In this document: positions 59,466 to 64,000 of the stretch, piece by piece
Position numbering within the stretch: the first letter of the stretch is position 1
Layout of the letters: every line of letters begins with the position of its first letter
DNA from: Stentor coeruleus
Taxonomy: Eukaryota; Ciliophora; Heterotrichea; Heterotrichida; Stentoridae
Direction: 5' to 3'
Length of the DNA stretch: 64,000 bases
NCBI GenBank assembly: GCA_001970955.1
Contig: MPUH01000099.1
Coordinates: forward strand, 44,821-108,820
Translations under genes and position numbers: made by a program
Notes under the pieces: generated by a model
The model's input: only the letters and a program-made list of their open reading frames with translations
What the model was told of the DNA's origin: nothing
Database searches by the model: none

Positions 59466-61760
59466 GATTAATAAGTGTATTTTTTTGTTATTGAGTAATG
59501 ATATGAGATTAAAGTGATAATTTTATAATAAAAGTTTGTTTTCAATAAGATTGACTGGGAATTTGTTTTTTTTAAACTCTTTAAATTAAAGTATCTAATT
59601 ATGAAATTATGCTTTAGTTGATTATAATATTCATAGATTAATAATTGATTGATCTTGGATTTTATCAAAATCATTACAATAGAGTTATCAGATCTCTTCT
59701 GCTATCTAATTAGCCAGAGTACTGCTACTGTAAAGGATACGGACAAGATAGGAGCTTGAGAGTACTAGATGATTGACATTTAAGTAATTTTGTTGCATAA
59801 ATAAATGTGAAGAAAAAGTCGGTTAAAATTTCGAGTCCTCAAAAGAAACCCTAAATATTGAATTTAGTTTTTCTCAATGTAAAAGAAAACAGTGACTACT
59901 TTTTTAGAGCTTTGTGCATTGGGGTTATTTTAAGATGAAGAAATATTTTCTTATTAAAAGGTCACCTTAATCATCAAAAAAGTAATAGGACTACTTTTCT
60001 GAAGATTTGAAAGAAACTATAATTTATTAGTTAATATCTTTAATGAATGGCATTTGGCCTAATCATATTATGATATTATGTGTAGTCATAAACTTTTATA
60101 AAGTGTCTTTACTGTATCTAGAAGATATAAAAGAGCAGTATGAGACTTAAGTTTCTCAAAGCCTTATATTTATTGGGCCTTTTTCCATATTTTATCTATT
60201 TTTTTGAATTATTACATCGCATTAGTGTTTGAAAGAAATCTTTAGAGATGCAAAAAAGTTATTGATTAGAGATTTCAAAAGAAACTACTAAAATTATTAA
60301 ATAATTGCTTTAGAATTAAACGACACTCTAAGTGTATTTTAATTAAAAGCTAGATGGATTTATATGATGCTATAGAAATATAGTAGTGATCAACTTAGGC
60401 CTTCTAAAAAGCCTTATAGGTTAATAGATCGAAGGCCTGTTTTGAAGAAAAAAGTGAGATTTCTGTGGTCATAGTTCAAAAACTTGATACACAGATAATT
60501 ACTGGTATTTAAGTGAATTTTTTTCCATGCCTAGATCTAAGCAATAAAAATAAATTGAAGGATGAATAGAAGACTCAAAAGTTATAGAGCACTATATAAG
60601 CAACAAATTTATATGGTTAATCTAAATTAGTTTAAACAATGCATACAAAACTAGAACTTAACTGTTAAGCAACGAAGAAGAAAATATTTTAAAATTAATT
60701 ATATTAGTGGCTGCTAATTTTATAAAAAATGACTTTGATTGCGCACGATTAAAATCATCAAATAAAATAATAAAAAATCATTCTAATTGATAAGCTCAAA
60801 GAGTTAATCCAATTTGATTCAGTGATTTTAATCAGAATGCACTTGGAAAAACTTTTTGATAACTGCTATTGTTCATTATTAAGATTTGAATGCTTTTTTC
60901 AAGTCGCTAAGATCAATTTAGAAAATACTAAAAATTGCCTAGCTAAAGTTTTTACTGATTGCAACTAAAAATAAAACAGTTTATATGATATAGGTAAAAA
61001 AATTTAAAATAATTTAATAGTTGTTTCTGAACATAATATTCAAAGAAATTAAGAATATCATATAAACAACTTAAGGTTATGTCAAAAGAATTAATCAAAT
61101 AGATCAATAGAGTCTATTAGGGTCTTTCAAAACTCCAATGAATCTAGCCAATTTAGTAGCTGAAGATTAATTTATAAATTTTGCACTTGTAACACTTTAT
61201 AAGTACACAATCCAATCTTCATAAAATTTCCATCATCCTATTTGTAAAATTTACAGGAAATCCAAGAAAATACCTTTAAATAAAGACTAAAATGAATACC
61301 ATAGTTTTTCTTAGTTAGATATTTAGCAAAAAGCTTGCTTTTATTTCAAATGAAGCAAAGCATATACAATCAACAAAGCAATTATTATAAAGTTAAGAAG
61401 TTATGAAAATCATAATTTAAACTCAAAAAAAAAATTCTTTAAAACTTCTGATTTAATTATAACCACTTACCTGAAGCCTTTACTCCTATCATATAATGTA
61501 TGCTCTATTAACTATATCATTTATAGTCTTTCAGCCTTCTATACTCAAATGATTTTTAAACAAAGAAAAAGTAATTTAAATATCCACATATACTACTAGC
61601 ATAAGTTTAATATTATTCTATTATAATAACTTTTCTCTATCCTCACATATTAATAATTCACTATAATCATTATATATATTCTAGTAACTTATCATAATAT
61701 TTTTATTTAATATACTCAAAGAATCAATAAATGCATTTTTATTCCAAAATTTTGGATTAA
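59466..61760. other. 2.3-kb stretch without an intact gene
   Basis: The longest gene-free stretch of the window. The start is 3' flank of the small basic gene; the last ~300 bp are C-rich 3' flank of eL27 (minus). Between about 59690 and 61000 the composition is less extreme and lacks the usual skew. Open stretches of 30-50 codons appear, for example plus strand around 60020-60150 (DYFSEDLKETIIY, LISLMNGIWPNHIMILCVV), always soon broken by stops. This is what an old, decayed gene would look like, but no family can be named. An 8-bp inverted repeat lies at 60397-60438. Confidence 0.35.
60397..60438. repeat. 8-bp inverted repeat
   Basis: AGGCCTTC (60397-60404) and GAAGGCCT (60431-60438) with a 26-bp loop. 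GC-rich arms are unusual in this DNA. Could be a hairpin or chance. Confidence 0.3.
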
Positions 61761-62288
61761 CTAAAACCTAAGCTTACTGAATAAGAATTTTGTATGTAAA
61801 CTTCCAGCTTTTTCACCTTTCTTCACAGTTGCTTGAGAAGTGTACTTCTTAGTCATCATATTTCTAAGTTCTTTTCTTAACTCCTTTCTTTGTTTGACAC
61901 TACCCATTTTCTCATCAGTGACAACACCTTTAAAGTCAATATCCCCACTAACAACATTCCAATAGAAAACTTTAACCTTATCACAAAAAATTACCAAATT
62001 TATGTATTTTTGTTATAATATGCACATTTTCTACACAATTTTATATAAAATGTGCTGATAATTGACATATTTAATAAAAGCTCCAACACGGGTTCTTCTT
62101 TCTTGTTTTTTCTCATGCATCTTTGGAGTGATAAACAACGGAGCCTTTTTAACTCCAGCTACAAGGCAATGAGCAAAGGGTCTGTCCTTCGAGCCTTCAT
62201 CGTAGCATTTGACAACAACAGCTTTTTTACCTGCGTTTCTTCCAGAAAGGACAATGACTACTCTGCCTGGCTTTATGAATCTCACCAT
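61761..62288 (-). CDS. RPL27: 60S ribosomal protein eL27, frame interrupted
   Basis: The first part, starting MVRFIKPGRVVIVLSGRNAG, continues through KDRPFAHCLVAG and KYVNYQHIL and is clear eL27. The last part, KVKVFYWNVVSGDIDFKGVV to LHTKFLFSKLRF, is the conserved C-terminus. Between them, in the same frame, lie TAG (62031-62033) and TAA ~18 nt later. A 15-nt intron cannot remove both. A 60-nt GT..AG segment at 61977-62036 would, leaving 155 aa, somewhat longer than the usual 136-144. A sequence error or two small introns are other options. eL27 is essential, so the true gene is probably intact. TATAA precedes the ATG. Confidence 0.88.
61977..62036 (-). other. Candidate 60-nt intron in eL27 (uncertain)
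   Basis: Starts gtgtag and ends gataag on the minus strand, phase 0. It removes both in-frame stops. It would be four times longer than every other intron found here, and the 5' site is not the usual GTA. An assembly error is an equally good explanation. Confidence 0.3.
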
Positions 62289-62293
62289 TTATA
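62289..62293 (-). promoter_or_regulatory. TATAA abutting the eL27 start codon
   Basis: Minus strand AGATATAA immediately precedes the ATG, as in many other genes of this window. Confidence 0.35.
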
Positions 62294-62642
62294 TCTATTT
62301 ATATGGCTTATCTTACTAGCTAATATTTTTGAACAAGTAATTCAATTTTCATTATAAGAAATCATCATTATGCAGCTTGTTTTATGTTTAAAGTAGAGTT
62401 TATTGTACAATAGTTTGCTTTTTCACTTAAGTGAGATTTTTAGATCTTGCTATCTTAGCAAAAATATACAATATATGCTTATACATTTTTTCAAAGTCTA
62501 AAATTTATTATGAAAGCCCGAATCACAATATAAATTATCCGCAAACAAGTTAAAAATCCTTTTTCACAAATTCATGTTGTCTAAGTCAAAATACTTTAAT
62601 CATCCATTTAAATTTAGTAAAGGATATTGTATGGTATAATAA
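62294..62642. other. Divergent promoter region, no gene seen
   Basis: About 350 bp between eL27 (minus) and the last gene (plus). AT-rich; GGTATAATAA lies just before the plus-strand ATG. No other feature. Confidence 0.5.
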
Positions 62643-63533
62643 ATGGGAAACACGCAAGAAAGTAAAGTGCTCTACGAACTTGACTTATTTGATGAAAGCA
62701 TCTTTAGCACTCTTCAGATTGCATGCGCAGGCGGGCTTGACAGAAACTCTGAACTTCGCACTTCAGGTTATGAAGACATACCCAATGGTGGTTTACGAGA
62801 ATTTCAAAATAAGCTTAGGGAATATAACATTTTTTACAACACTGTAAAAGGAGAAATTGAAGAAATACAACAAATCAAAGAATCCTTTAAGGGGTTAATT
62901 GATTGTATAAAAATCAATGCACTAGATCCAAATAAAAAAATCGATGAAACTATAGAAGAGCAATACTTATACATAATTTTATATCTGATTAATTGGAGTA
63001 TGATGAATGAAGGAAGTATTGGTGGGGTCGAAGATAAAGATTTAAGATTTTCTAACTATGTCCCTGGGGTGATAATAAATGATACTAGTGAACTGCCTAT
63101 AGTACTTAGAGAAAAGTATATAGCACTTAAAAGCTTGCTTGAGAATTTGCCTGAATTCTTGGAAAGACTTTATGATTTAGGCATGAAAATGGTAAGTAAT
63201 GTTGTTATTTCTAGAGATGTCATACGTAGGGATCTATTTAATATTGCCGAAAAGAATTCAGAAGTGTCAATAAAAGATTTTGGGTATACAGAGGTCAGAT
63301 TTGCTAAAAACTTTGAGACAATAAGCAGATTTGCAATTGAACTTGAAGAGCTTTTTAGAAGTTGCAAAGCGTGTTTGCAAAAAGCCAATAGGATTATTAG
63401 AATATGCTGTGAAAAAGTGGATGATCTTAAGAGAGTTGTAGATGATTTTGAGAAAATTGATTATGATAATCCACCACAAGAGTTTAAGAACAATGTGGCG
63501 AAGTTTATTAGAGATAAACTTAATAGATTTTAG
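62643..63533 (+). CDS. Hypothetical alpha-helical protein
   Basis: 296 aa, not recognised. It begins MGNTQESKV; Gly2 allows myristoylation, but Glu at position 6 makes the context weaker than in the two other MG-start proteins here. The rest is mostly helix with a charged heptad pattern (FQNKLREYNIFYNTVKGEIE, ELEELFRSCKACLQKANRII, RVVDDFEKIDYDNPP) and no TM, zinc or catalytic motif. I considered the CYRI/FAM49 family because of the MGN start and helical fold, but the family motifs are absent. The frame is intact and codon use is ordinary. Confidence 0.78.
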   Translation: MGNTQESKVLYELDLFDESIFSTLQIACAGGLDRNSELRTSGYEDIPNGGLREFQNKLREYNIFYNTVKGEIEEIQQIKESFKGLIDCIKINALDPNKKIDETIEEQYLYIILYLINWSMMNEGSIGGVEDKDLRFSNYVPGVIINDTSELPIVLREKYIALKSLLENLPEFLERLYDLGMKMVSNVVISRDVIRRDLFNIAEKNSEVSIKDFGYTEVRFAKNFETISRFAIELEELFRSCKACLQKANRIIRICCEKVDDLKRVVDDFEKIDYDNPPQEFKNNVAKFIRDKLNRF

Positions 63534-64000
63534 CTTATTTAGAGTATTATGGATTTTTTTTTAAAAAACAGTAATCTATGCTTAAAATTCTAATAAGAGT
63601 TTTTATGTACTCTTTTCGTGGAATAAATGGTGTAGATAATAAATTTCCTCCAAATTCAAATTAGGTAGTAATTAAACTTAAGAATATAGTTATTTTGCAT
63701 AAGTTTTAATTAATTTTTGGCTATATTTTCAGTAAGCTCATAATATTGGTATAATGCTTGAATTATTTTTTTTAGCTTTGTGAATAATATTTATCCAAAT
63801 AATATTCAATTGTAGCATCATAACATATAAAAATTAAGGTGCATATTCTATATTCCATCTTACACACAAATAGAGAATTTGTAATTTAATAGAGTAAATA
63901 CATAAATTTAAGAAAGTAAGCTTGAAAATGAATTCAGAAAACACTTAGAAAAAAAATCTGCTATTATATATAATAAAGTTGATAGTCAGCTAAATGATAT
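63534..64000. other. 3' flank at window end, no gene seen
   Basis: AT-rich, G-biased near the preceding stop. An ATG at 63928 is followed by a stop after six codons. The next gene lies outside the window. Confidence 0.45.

Noticed and set aside
59468-59674. 68-aa minus-strand ORF after the small basic gene
   Set aside because: Composed almost wholly of Ile, Lys, Tyr, Leu, Asn and Ser, as expected of random AT-rich DNA in a 3' flank.
62643-63533. CYRI/FAM49 (Rac1-binding) assignment
   Set aside because: Only the MGN start and helical nature agree. The conserved Rac-binding region is not visible, so it is left unnamed.
1-64000. CRISPR array, insertion sequence or prophage
   Set aside because: No spaced short repeats, transposase or phage genes. 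The only direct repeats are the N-joined copies, and gene content is eukaryotic throughout.

Overview
The window looks like macronuclear DNA of a heterotrich ciliate, most likely Stentor or a close relative. Three things support this. The genes are dense and AT-rich with short gaps. Introns are only 15 nt long: seven GT..AG introns of exactly 15 nt restore conserved proteins (ankyrin-DHHC, RRP4, a PX protein, MOK kinase and a small basic protein). The genetic code is standard: TAA, TAG and, once, TGA all act as terminators, and conserved ORFs have no in-frame TAR, unlike Tetrahymena or Paramecium. The organism call is inference; no rRNA gene is present to prove it.

Layout. 0-10 kb: ribosomal protein eS17, an ankyrin-DHHC palmitoyltransferase (minus), a small coiled-coil protein, Integrator subunit INTS6, a small one-TM protein (minus), adenosine kinase and a doubtful small ORF. 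10-24 kb: an unknown 272-aa protein, splicing factor SF3A1, a kinesin-7-like motor fused to an RCC1 propeller, a RING/PHR protein, CDC20 (minus), a dead GH28 polygalacturonase-like gene (minus) and an RCC1-coiled-coil protein (minus). 24-39 kb: an FCP1/SCP phosphatase, a dual-specificity phosphatase, a likely acylated protein (minus), eS27, CORVET subunit VPS8, a TRIM-like RING/B-box protein, a kinesin-1-like motor, a type I membrane protein and a MIC10-like protein. 39.8-52 kb: one giant HECT ubiquitin ligase of about 4,000 aa. 52-64 kb: a PX-domain protein, a small protein (minus), exosome subunit RRP4 (minus), MOK kinase, a small basic protein, a 2.3-kb stretch without genes, eL27 (minus, with an unresolved interruption) and a protein of unknown function.

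Genes sit singly on both strands. No operon or linked pathway is visible; the contents are mostly housekeeping (ribosome, splicing, RNA processing, ubiquitin, cytoskeleton, endosome). Intergenic DNA is itself ordered. On the coding strand, 5' flanks are C-rich and G-poor, 3' flanks are G-rich and C-poor, and many genes carry a TATAA-like element directly before the ATG.

Eight single N characters each sit between two near-identical direct copies of 32 to about 180 bp. These look like unmerged contig overlaps, not biology. They add spurious duplications inside three genes (ankyrin-DHHC, RCC1-coiled-coil, HECT). I did not find a clearly new multi-gene system. The most unusual items are the kinesin-RCC1 fusion, the GH28 relic, the HECT ligase with repeated modules, and the flank asymmetry.
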